Shown: positions 50,868-59,336 of the stretch, piece after piece | Layout of the letters: every line of letters begins with the position of its first letter | Numbering within the stretch: the first letter of the stretch is position 1 | NCBI RefSeq assembly: GCF_026262505.1 | Contig: NC_067206.1 | Location: 31,821,896-31,885,895 of the forward strand | Length of the DNA stretch: 64,000 nucleotides | Direction of reading: 5' to 3' | Source: Trichomonas vaginalis G3 | Taxonomy: Eukaryota; Parabasalia; Trichomonadida; Trichomonadidae | Notes under the pieces: model-generated | Seen by the model: the letters and a program-made list of their open reading frames with translations, nothing else | Database searches by the model: none | Told to the model about the DNA's origin: nothing | Program-made: the position numbers and the translations under genes

Positions 50868-52874
50868 TTAACTTTGAGTTAATAGAGGTTGAGATTGAAG
50901 AAGTTCAACTTGTTTCCTCTTTCTTGAGATAAGAACGAATGCTACTAATATAACAATGATGATGAGAATGCCAACAGAAACTGTAGATGAAATAACTATA
51001 ACTCGCCTCCTTCTTTGCTTATCATCTGGTGTTGGTGATCCTGTCGCTGTTGTTGTTGGCTGATATGTTGGCTGTGGCGTTGGCTCTGGTGTTTGTTGTG
51101 GTGTTGGAAGTGGATAAGTGAATTTGAAATTATGCCATTTATAGTGATTTGGTGAAATTTCTTGAGATTGAGAAACATAATTTCCCCAAGAATCTTCTGA
51201 TGGAATATGAACTGTCATACCTTTAAATGATATGTTTTTATGGAATTGATTAGGCGGACAATTGCCAAAGTAAATATCCTTGAAATTATCACTAAAATCA
51301 AATATATCAGCACAACTTGAATTAACTTTTTCTAAATTTGTTAATATCAAAGTCTTTAATGATGTACAATAAGAAAATACAGAATCATCGATGATCTCTG
51401 TTACAGATGATAGATTTAGTTCAACAATTGATGTACATGATGCAAAACATCCTCTTGAAAGTGTTTTAACAGATTTAAGTTGAACATTCTTTAATGAACT
51501 ACACATTACAAAAGCATTTCTGCCTAAAAATGTAACTTCATTGAATTCAATCGTTTCAAGTGATTCACAATATTCGAATCCACTTTCATTAATAGTTTGG
51601 AGGTGTGGAATATTTACATTCTTAAGAGCTTTGCATGAAGAAAATCCTTCTGTGCCAATAATTGTTAATTCTTCAAAATTAACTGTTTCAAGTGATTTAC
51701 AACCAATAAATGCTTTATGTTCAATAGTTTGAAGATGAGGAATATTTACATTTTTCAGAGACTCAATTTGAAAGAATCCTCCTTCATTAATAGCGGTTAC
51801 TTCTTCAAAGTTTACTATTTCAAGTGCTTTACAGAGATAAAATGCTTCTCTACTAACAATTTTTAGATGAGGAATTGTTACATTTTTAAGAGATTTGCAA
51901 TTGTAAAATGCAGTTTCACCCATTGATGTTACTTCATTTAATTTGATTGTTTCAAGTGAAACACAACCACTAAATGCAGATTGACCGCAACTTGTGAGAT
52001 TTGGCAAATTTACTTTTTTAAGTGATTCACAATCCGTGAAAGCAAAGTCACCAATTGTTGTTAGTTCTTCTAAACTAATCGTTTCAAGAGCTTTACAACC
52101 ATTGAAAGCAGAATTATTAGCAATTGTAAGATGTGGCATATTTGCATTCTTCAGTGATTCACATCCTTTGAAAGCATTATCATTAGCAATTGTGAGATTT
52201 GGCAAAATTACGTTCTTAAGTGATTCGCAACCTTTGAAAACATTTTTACCAATTGTTGTTAGTTCTTCAAAATTAATCGTTTCAAGAGCCTTACAGCCTT
52301 CGAAAGCACTATCATCAGCACTTGTAATATGCGGTAAATTTATGTTCTTAAGTGATTCGCAACCTTTGAAAACATTTTCGTCAATACATTTTGCAGTTGG
52401 AATTGAAACGGTAGTTAAAAATTTACGATAAGAAAATACATCCATACCAATGTTTGTTGGACCAACTAACGTAATATTTTGAAGAGATGGCGCTTCATAA
52501 GTTGAATATAAATTATCAACTTTTAAATTTGTGAAACAAATTTCTATTGGGTCGGCAAAAACTACGAAGTCTAAATCAGTAGTTACTTCGCTGTATATTC
52601 TGATGATTTTTATACTCTCTGAATTTCCGAAATTTTTAATGGAAATTGGACCGCTGTAGCAGCCATCTTCAAGTTCGAATGTTTCAAGATTTGAATATTT
52701 ATCCGCTGCAAATCCTTTCATGTCAAAATCACCTGATATAACGTGAATCGTTTTCACTGAATCTTTCTGGATTTTGTTTTTATCGAGTATATCATCAAGA
52801 GAATTGCCGTCGTATTCGATGTCATTGATTGCTACTTTCAACAACAAACAACAAACGTATAAAAAGCTCAACAT
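50868..52874 (-). CDS. BspA-type LRR surface protein (668 aa)
   Basis: ATG at 52874 starts MLSFLYVCCLLLKVAINDIE, the same signal peptide as 47927-49714. The frame upstream of it has no ATG. An initiator-like TCATTTTTTT lies at 52890-52881, giving a short 5' UTR. Domain order: signal, N-terminal domain, ~20 TpLRR units (about three more than the 47927 paralogue, near CKALETINFEELTTIGKNVF), stalk with an expanded PTPQQTPEPTPQPTYQPT, KQRRRR, a membrane span and the tail RKRKQVELLQSQPLLTQS. Opposite orientation to its paralogue forms a tail-to-tail pair. The promoter region is shared with 47927-49714 for ~65 bp. Confidence 0.92.
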   Translation of the reverse strand: MLSFLYVCCLLLKVAINDIEYDGNSLDDILDKNKIQKDSVKTIHVISGDFDMKGFAADKYSNLETFELEDGCYSGPISIKNFGNSESIKIIRIYSEVTTDLDFVVFADPIEICFTNLKVDNLYSTYEAPSLQNITLVGPTNIGMDVFSYRKFLTTVSIPTAKCIDENVFKGCESLKNINLPHITSADDSAFEGCKALETINFEELTTIGKNVFKGCESLKNVILPNLTIANDNAFKGCESLKNANMPHLTIANNSAFNGCKALETISLEELTTIGDFAFTDCESLKKVNLPNLTSCGQSAFSGCVSLETIKLNEVTSMGETAFYNCKSLKNVTIPHLKIVSREAFYLCKALEIVNFEEVTAINEGGFFQIESLKNVNIPHLQTIEHKAFIGCKSLETVNFEELTIIGTEGFSSCKALKNVNIPHLQTINESGFEYCESLETIEFNEVTFLGRNAFVMCSSLKNVQLKSVKTLSRGCFASCTSIVELNLSSVTEIIDDSVFSYCTSLKTLILTNLEKVNSSCADIFDFSDNFKDIYFGNCPPNQFHKNISFKGMTVHIPSEDSWGNYVSQSQEISPNHYKWHNFKFTYPLPTPQQTPEPTPQPTYQPTTTATGSPTPDDKQRRRRVIVISSTVSVGILIIIVILVAFVLISRKRKQVELLQSQPLLTQS

Positions 52875-52880
52875 GAATAA

Positions 52881-52890
52881 AAAAAAATGA
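52881..52890 (-). promoter_or_regulatory. Initiator-like TCATTTTTTT before the BspA ATG 52874
   Basis: Matches TCA(+1)YT about 14 bases upstream of the ATG. The surrounding 65 bp is conserved with the paralogue at 47927, where one base differs (TCG). Confidence 0.6.
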
Positions 52891-53511
52891 ACTTTGGGGG
52901 TTAAACTTTTCGGATCAATGATCAGAAAACAAAACACATTTTAACACAGTACATTTGATGTATTCTTCTAAATATTCATTTTTTATCAAGTATCAAAATC
53001 TGTAGTTCCGATCAATTCTCACATAAAAAAATTGAGAAAAAAAATTTAAAAAACGATATCGCAAAAAATAAACATCTATCAAAAACATTTTCCAAAATCG
53101 AATGGTCTATTATTCAATTTTTCCTCCCTTTCGTTTACAATGAAAAGAATTGGAGGAATACATATTTTTAAAAAAATCAGGTGAACCACTCTTGAACTTT
53201 TATTTTTAGTAAATTCTAAAAGATAGTCATGGCAAACTTCAAAGAGTTCATTAAATCGGAAGTCTTTCATAGTACTAGAACCATAACAATTTCTTATTGC
53301 TTTCGGATTTACAATTGTTATTGTGTCATCTCATAGCCATGATCAAAATCCATCAATTTTATCTGAAATCTTGGTAGCATTTTTTATTTTTTTCTTCTCT
53401 TGATGTTCAAAGATATTTTATATTGTAAAATGGAAGGTTTAACAGTGGAGTGTGGTTTGGAAATCTACTTATGGCGTTAATCAATTTATAATTTTAATTG
53501 AAATCTATTAA

Positions 53512-53652
53512 GGGTGCCCTATAACGATAATGTAAACATCACAAAATTAACCTTATTAGAACTCGAATGAATGGATTATCCAGATTCTAGTTCTCAATAT
53601 AATAGCCTTAAAAGTGCTTTTCTGAGGGTGGTCTATCGTCTATAGGGCACCC
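53512..53652. mobile_element. 141-bp MITE flanked by TTAA
   Basis: Ends GGGTGCCCTATAACGATA and its inverse TATCGTCTATAGGGCACCC, flanked by TTAA at 53508-53511 and 53653-53656. No coding capacity. Same terminal logic (TTAAGGG) as the elements at 18962 and 49989. Confidence 0.75.
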
Positions 53653-53923
53653 TTAAGGTCGCCAAAAAAAGTGCGGAAATTAAAAACCGCTGTTTGAGTA
53701 CTTTCTGAGGGTCTGTTCGTCAGAAAGTATACATTTGTAAACTTTCTGACACTAAAAAATTTTGGTCCTTTCAAAGTTTTTGACAGTGACAAAAAGTATA
53801 CATCGAGGTTCTCAATTTTACTCTCAAACGGCGGTTTTTTAAAAACGCTCAATTTTTCATTGACCTTATTGTATATGTGGAAATGCAAAATTTTTGGTGG
53901 AAATTTTAAATTTAAATTTTTTC

Positions 53924-55283
53924 ATGTCAGATCAAGACATTCATACAGATAAATTCAGTGAATTGCGAAGTATTTATAAATACCACATCGATTCATATAA
54001 TGCGTTGTATCAACTAAAAATGGAAAATGAAGAAGAACTAAACTCAATTTACAAAATGATCAAAACAGAATTGATTGATTCAAAGAAAAACCTTCCCACA
54101 AATGTAATAAGGGATATTTTCCGTATCATTCCGTATAGAAATCGCTATACAAACTTATATTTATCTCTTGCGAAACTCATTTATGATGAATATCATATCA
54201 AAAATGTCAACGAAATCATAAGTATTTCAAACTTCTTGTTTTATTCAGAATATGGGATTGCATTAGATAACTCTGATGATTTCCACACTATTCACACAGA
54301 ACATCTCTACTTTTTTGGGAGGAAATCCAGATATAATGAGTGAATGTTTGAAATATCAAGAACCATATTCTGATTGTATGAAGTTTGCAATTATTTCACA
54401 CAACATTGACTTTGTTACATTTTTGATAAATGAATATGATATAGAGATCAACTTAAGATGTTGCGGAAAGTATAATAATCTTGAGGCATTATTAATTTAT
54501 TTCGATCAAACTAATGATTTTCAAAAATGCTTTGTATATTCTGCGAAGTTAAATATAATATCCCTTATAAAATATTTCCTTTCATTTGGTCCAAATATCA
54601 ACGAAGAAGATAGGGATGGACACAGTGCACTTTATACAGCGGTGTGTTATAATGATAAAGAAACAGCCGAACTTCTTATTTCGCATGGTGCAAATATTAA
54701 TAAAATATAAATGGGTGGAATAACTGCTCTTCATATGGCGGCATTTTATAATAGTAAAGAAATGGCTGAAATTCTTATTTCTCATGGTGCAGATATCAAT
54801 GAAAAAGGTGGATGTGGATGTCATGCACTTCACATTGCAGCGAATCATAATCATAAAGAAACGGCCGAAGTTCTTATTTCACATGGTGCAAAAATCAATG
54901 AAAAAGATGATTTCGGATATACCCCTCTTCATAATGCAGTATTACATGCTGATAAATTTATTAGCAAACTTCTTATTTCACATGGTGCAAAAATCAATGA
55001 AAAAAATAATTTCGGATATACTGCTCTTCATATTGCGGCAAGTCGTAGTAAAAAAGAAATTACCAAACTTCTTATTTCACATGGTGCAGATATCAATGCT
55101 AAAACTAAAGATAACCAAACTCCACTTCAATTGGCAATGCAATATCATATTACAGAAACAGCTGAAATTCTTATTTTGAATGGTGCAAATATCAATGGAA
55201 AAGATAATGATTGATACACTGCTCTTTATAATACAGCGAGTCATAATGGTCAAGAAACATTTGAACTTTTGTTTTGTCTTTGA
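53924..55283 (+). pseudogene. Decayed trichomonad ankyrin-repeat (DUF3447-type) gene
   Basis: ATG 53924 (MSDQDIHTDKFSELRSIYKY) opens the family's conserved N-terminus (YNALYQLKMENEEELNSIYK, NVIRDIFRIIPYRNRYT). A +1 shift in 54276-54343 moves the frame to FLGGNPDIMSECLKYQEP, the usual start of the next conserved block. The segment normally between these blocks seems shortened compared with family members as I remember them. After it come NIDFVTFLINEYDIEI and about seven ankyrin repeats (TALHMAAFYNSKEMAEILIS, HGADINEK). In-frame stops lie at 54708-54710 and 55212-55214, and the last repeat ends at TGA 55281-55283. The three lesions make it non-functional as a whole. Repeats 2-6 are still clean, suggesting recent decay. 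Confidence 0.88.
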
Positions 55284-55358
55284 AGATGAATTTTATTAGA
55301 AATAAAAAATAATCGTAGGAAAGATTTTTATTACTTTTCAATGCTTTTATAAATAATT

Positions 55359-55422
55359 CAATAGTTGTGACACTTTTTACGGGCTTATAAATAAGCCCGA
55401 AAAAGTATCAAGCAACTATTAA
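55359..55422. repeat. 64-bp single hairpin
   Basis: Outer arms AATAGTTG / CAACTATT and inner arms ACTTTTTACGGGCTTAT / ATAAGCCCGAAAAAGT around a short A/T loop. It lies shortly after the decayed ankyrin gene. Similar in style to the array hairpins but solitary; could be a small fold-back MITE. Confidence 0.6.
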
Positions 55423-55869
55423 AATATATATACTCACTTTTTAATTGTCGTCCCTCCTCTCAAAAAGTGACTAATATATTTTGAAAATTTATGTTATCTA
55501 AAATAAATATACCAAATTTTGACACATATGTGAATACTTCCCAGCTCCAAGTAAATATATATAATTTTGAGTTTGCAAAATTTCGGAACAACAACACAAG
55601 TTGGACAGCGTGAAGAAAAGATCAAGAGAATAATTTAATTTTATCTGGTTATATTCTTTCAATCAATATCCTGTGTTTTGCAGCCTGTAAACTTCTCAAA
55701 AATTGACGAACTCTTCTCAAAATTGAATAATTTACATCTAGATACAACGACATAATTTCCGATTAATTTTTTTAGACAATGATAATTACTATTGCTAAAG
55801 CTACAACAATTGTAATGTTTTATTTTCTTTCACAGTAACCTATTGTTTGAGACAACAAGGAATTGATAT

Positions 55870-56215
55870 TCCGGCTTGGTACCTATGTATCTGGATCTAA
55901 GACTCTCCCTCTAGTGCACAAGAATTCAAATGAGAGGGCATGCTATCGAGTTTGTTCCAAAATTACGTGTTTGAAGACCCACTGTATATATATAACTTGT
56001 GTGAGTTTTGAGAGTTTTGTACGGCATTTGCCGGCAAATGCTATGAAGAGTTATTTGAAATCTTCTAACCGGCAACCCCTGATCTTACATGATATTTTCT
56101 GGGTCGCTATGAAATTGCAGAGGAGGAAGCAATATATTATGCCAAAATAGTACTTTGGCTATCATTGGTAATACGTAAGATTGATACTGTTGTAAAATTT
56201 GGAAAAAAAAATAAA
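55870..56215 (+). pseudogene. Possible decayed protein-kinase gene fragment
   Basis: One frame, interrupted by several stops, includes MLSSLFQNYVFEDPLYIYNL and then LGRYEIAEEEAIYYAKIVLW. The latter resembles the AGC-kinase stretch 'GRYEIAEEEAIFYAxEI' after the hinge. GC is a little higher than in the flanks. Short and stop-riddled, so tentative. Confidence 0.25.
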
Positions 56216-56521
56216 TGTATCAACTTTAATGCAAGAAATGATGATTAGAACATCGAATAATTGGATTTTTGCAATATTAATATTCTTTAGTCTCTAGTAT
56301 ATCATCATTTCATACTAATCGCGTGGATCGATTCCGTTTCAATGATCAGATAAAGCAGAAACAATATACTCAGGTGCCACTTTTTTATTCTAAAAAATGA
56401 GTTTATAAATACTACAAAATAAACTTGCTCTGGAAAAAAACATGCCAAATTAAAATACTGTAACTATAAGTAAATTTTTATTGCAATTTATATGAACAAA
56501 AAAGATAATAATTCTAAAATT

Positions 56522-57346
56522 TTATTTTGTAGGTTTGGAACTCTTAAAGAATTCAAGGAAATACAGTAACTTGACCCATGCAATCATTGCTTTGCGAATC
56601 CAAATGTCTTGAATACCAATATTGATGACCATATCAGAATTAACTGTTTGTAAGTTAATTTTTAGAGATTTGCAATGCTTCTCGATTTCGTATGCAGTTG
56701 CTAGATTAAGATCATGGACATTTTCAAAGATTTGGTGGAATGCACCGTAAGTAATTGATCCAAGCGCATAAAAGTCTTCTGGAACGTATCCAGGTAATGG
56801 ATCATTGTTTACGAAGTCAACCATTGTAACAACTTGCTTAGATTTTGTTGCACCGAACTTTGTAAGGTAATTAAAGTACTGGTAATCAACTAGAAGCTTT
56901 CCATGGCATCTAAGGCCACCAGTGACAAAGTAGGAAATGCCTGGAGCTGTAATTGATATGATAGTGATGCGTGGAGTCTTCTTTTTGGTTAAATTTAAGA
57001 GTTTTGAAGGAACAGTTGTAATATTTTCATTGATACATAAAACAATCTCGTATTTTATGTTTGTAAACTTTTGTTCTAATGAATCATAAGCATTGATAAA
57101 ATCATTCAAAGATTGGATTGTATATTCTTTAATATAATAAATAAATGATACATCAATGCCACCCGTGGGCTCTTTTTCGATAACATATGTATTCTTTCCT
57201 CGATCTCTTGTTAAAGATTCTCTTTGAGTTTTATAAAATGAAATATGAGTGATATACTTCTTGAAAACATGATATACAAAAATCGAAGCCGTTGCTACAA
57301 TGATGGATACCATTAATATAACAACATCTAGAGATGCGAAAACCAT
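56522..57346 (-). CDS. Alg5-like (dolichyl-phosphate glucosyltransferase family) protein, probable pseudoenzyme
   Basis: 274 residues from ATG 57346 (MVFASLDVVILMVSIIVATA). An upstream in-frame ATG (57388) precedes an initiator-like TCACTTTTTC, so I prefer 57346. N-terminal membrane anchor, then blocks in the same order as ALG5: ERESLTRDR-like linker, IDVSFIYYIKEYTIQSLNDF (ALG5 VVVPSYNEE..), FTNIKYEIVLCINEN (EVIVVDDGS), RITIISITAPGISYFVTGGL (NRGKGGAIRMG), HGKLLVDYQYFNYLTKFGA (LMADADGATKF), and a C-terminal ATAYEIEKHCKSLKI plus WVKLLYFLEFF. The DDGS and DADG metal/nucleotide motifs are replaced, so glucosyl transfer is unlikely. The family match is by eye. A regulatory or ER-structural role is possible. 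Confidence 0.55.
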   Translation of the reverse strand: MVFASLDVVILMVSIIVATASIFVYHVFKKYITHISFYKTQRESLTRDRGKNTYVIEKEPTGGIDVSFIYYIKEYTIQSLNDFINAYDSLEQKFTNIKYEIVLCINENITTVPSKLLNLTKKKTPRITIISITAPGISYFVTGGLRCHGKLLVDYQYFNYLTKFGATKSKQVVTMVDFVNNDPLPGYVPEDFYALGSITYGAFHQIFENVHDLNLATAYEIEKHCKSLKINLQTVNSDMVINIGIQDIWIRKAMIAWVKLLYFLEFFKSSKPTK

Positions 57347-57864
57347 TTTTTTCTTGAAAAAGTGACAATTTCGAAAACTTCTCTTCATTTCGCAGTTAAT
57401 TACTCACTAATACCAAACATTAGAGAACAAAATTATTACGAACTTGCTTAACTCTTCTTGTTCTTATGTAATGATATGAAATGCTTATCTCTGACGAAAA
57501 TATAATCATCTCGAATTGATAATTTCTTATTTGCATATAAAGCATCTGTAAGCATGACCTGAAAAGTGTTATTTGAGAACTGAGGAGCATTCTTGATTTT
57601 TAATCAAATCTAATCTAAATCAACACATTTGTTGGAGCCATATCTCAAATCAATAAAATTTTTCTGATTCATATACTTTAATCGGCCTATAGTTGTAAGA
57701 TAAATCAAGGAAGAGAAGATAAAAATATGTACATCTATGAACAGATTGAGAATTTTTCCTATAATTTGTTTTTCCTAGCTTATGTGATCACAGTGATATG
57801 TTATTGATATTTCTTAGTAAATTTCAAAAAAAGTGACTTTGATGACGTTTAAGAATTCGAAAAG
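57347..57864. other. Divergent promoter region
   Basis: Between the Alg5-like (-) and SAM-domain (+) genes. On the plus strand AAAAAAAGTGACTTTGATGACG precedes ATG 57865 by ~25 bases. No gene inside. Confidence 0.45.
57356..57365 (-). promoter_or_regulatory. Initiator-like TCACTTTTTC before ATG 57346
   Basis: Lies between two in-frame ATGs and about 17 nt upstream of the second, repeating the arrangement in the discoidin array. It supports the shorter protein beginning with the membrane anchor. Confidence 0.55.
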
Positions 57865-58776
57865 ATGGATAAGTTAACTTCAAGGCAATTGCAGCAGAAA
57901 CTTAATGAGTTAGGTTTTGAGCAATATTCTGCAGTATTTTTACAAAACGAGATCAGTGGTGCAGATATTCCTTATATTACAGAAGATCATCTTATCGAAA
58001 TGGGTGTTGAACTTATTGGACATAGAATGTTACTTATAAAAAGACTTAATGAATTATATGAAGGAAAGAATCCAGATCCAGTTCACTTAATTGACGGTTC
58101 AAATAATGCTAAATCCAAACCAGAACCAAAAATATCTCGCGCTGAAGTTAATTATTCATACAATAGACGTACTTATGAAGATAATAGTGATTCTGATGAT
58201 TTCAAACAAACCAAACCTCAACCAGTAGTTAATCAAAAAACAACTCGTACACCTAAGTATAATTATCACCAATCTGAGAGTGATGAGTACGAAAGTCGTT
58301 CTCATAAACGAGAGAATACTTATAATATAGAAAATCAAGATGTTCCACGACCAATATTAAAATCATCAAACGCTTCATCTTCATCCAGACAAGACGCGTA
58401 TGATTCTGATCAAACACGTCCTTCTAAGAGAGAAACACCAAAAATTTCACGTACAACTATTCAGACCTCTTCAAATACAGAAGAAAAAACAGAAAAGAAA
58501 CTATCTAAGAAAGATTCTGAAGGAACAAAGTTGAGTGAGGCTTCATCAACTATAAGAAACTCTACTTCCAAACTTCAATCAAAGCCTTCGCAGTCTAAAC
58601 CTGAACCAAAATTACAGCCTGCTGCATCTGAATCTCAATTTAATACGCAAAATCTTAATACACAAGATAGTTCTGATAGAGTTGTTTGTCAGTATTGTGG
58701 AAGAAAGTTCCTTCCTGATGCTGCGAGACGTCATATCCCTGTCTGTGGAAGAATTAGGGGTATGTCTAAGAAATAA
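57865..58776 (+). CDS. SAM-domain protein with C-terminal C2HC zinc finger (303 aa)
   Basis: Residues ~4-68 form a SAM domain: LTSRQLQQKLNELGFEQYSA, GADIPYITEDHLIEMGV and GHRMLLIKRLNEL. Residues ~75-270 are Ser/Lys/Gln-rich and disordered (SDSDDFKQTKPQP, SSSSRQDAYDSD). Residues ~276-298 are a ZC2HC finger: VCQYCGRKFLPDAARRHIPVC. SAM domains make protein-protein or polymer contacts; ZC2HC fingers occur in small eukaryotic proteins, often cytoskeletal or ciliary. A scaffold role is inference. Complete; stop TAA followed by AATA. Maverick 2 begins 57 bp downstream of the stop without disturbing the frame. Confidence 0.85.
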   Translation: MDKLTSRQLQQKLNELGFEQYSAVFLQNEISGADIPYITEDHLIEMGVELIGHRMLLIKRLNELYEGKNPDPVHLIDGSNNAKSKPEPKISRAEVNYSYNRRTYEDNSDSDDFKQTKPQPVVNQKTTRTPKYNYHQSESDEYESRSHKRENTYNIENQDVPRPILKSSNASSSSRQDAYDSDQTRPSKRETPKISRTTIQTSSNTEEKTEKKLSKKDSEGTKLSEASSTIRNSTSKLQSKPSQSKPEPKLQPAASESQFNTQNLNTQDSSDRVVCQYCGRKFLPDAARRHIPVCGRIRGMSKK

Positions 58777-58832
58777 AATATATTTTGCAATTTTTGTTTT
58801 GGGAAATCAGCTAATTCTTTTTACTTCTAATA

Positions 58833-58833
<1 letters not shown>

Positions 58834-58872
<39 letters not shown>

Positions 58873-59040
58873 TAGTGGGGCTTCCAGGCACTTCGTGCCT
58901 TCTAGCCCTGAGGATGATTGGTATAATGAAGTTTTTTTTTTCTTGGGGTGGCCTTCCAGGGGCTGCGCCCCTTCTAGCCCACATAAATGAAGTTCTTATT
59001 TGGAGGGCTTCCAGGCGCGTTGCGCCCTCTAGCCCCTAAG
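58834..59040. repeat. Left terminus of Maverick 2 with three hairpin sub-units
   Basis: Three CTTCCAGG...TCTAGCCC units at about 58879-58907, 58951-58980 and 59007-59033 with cores GGCACTTCGTGCC, GGGGCTGCGCCCC and GGCGCGTTGCGCC. Each core is different but self-complementary. Confidence 0.8.
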
Positions 59041-59336
59041 AAATTTTGCCCAAGACCCAAGAGGAGGACCGAACCCCAGCCGACCAGCCGTTGACTTTTT
59101 TGTAGAGCACTCAAAATAGTATAACTTTGTCCGGACAAGTAAGGGTCTATCGTCGCTACAGGAAAAGTTACAGGCGTTCCAAGGAAGTATACTTTGAGAA
59201 GCCTTTTCCCCCTTATAGAATGAGATAGGACGGTTATTTTACAAAACCGACAAGACCTTAACCGAGTAGTTTTTTGTGCTGAACAAAAAGTGTCATATAT
59301 ACATCTGTCAAAAACCGCTTTTTAACTTCACTTAAA

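Larger units (their letters stand above)
52875..53923. other. Intergenic region with a MITE
   Basis: Beyond the BspA promoter I see no gene. The frames at 53079-53270 and 53640-53888 on the minus strand have no recognisable content, and the latter overlaps the MITE end. CTTTCTGAGGGTCTGTTCGTCAGAAAG (spanning 53701-53728) is a short inverted repeat. Confidence 0.4.
55284..56521. other. Intergenic region with hairpin and possible kinase relic
   Basis: Contains the 55359-55422 inverted repeat and a coding-like patch at 55870-56215, both listed separately. The rest is AT-rich with nothing recognisable. Confidence 0.4.
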
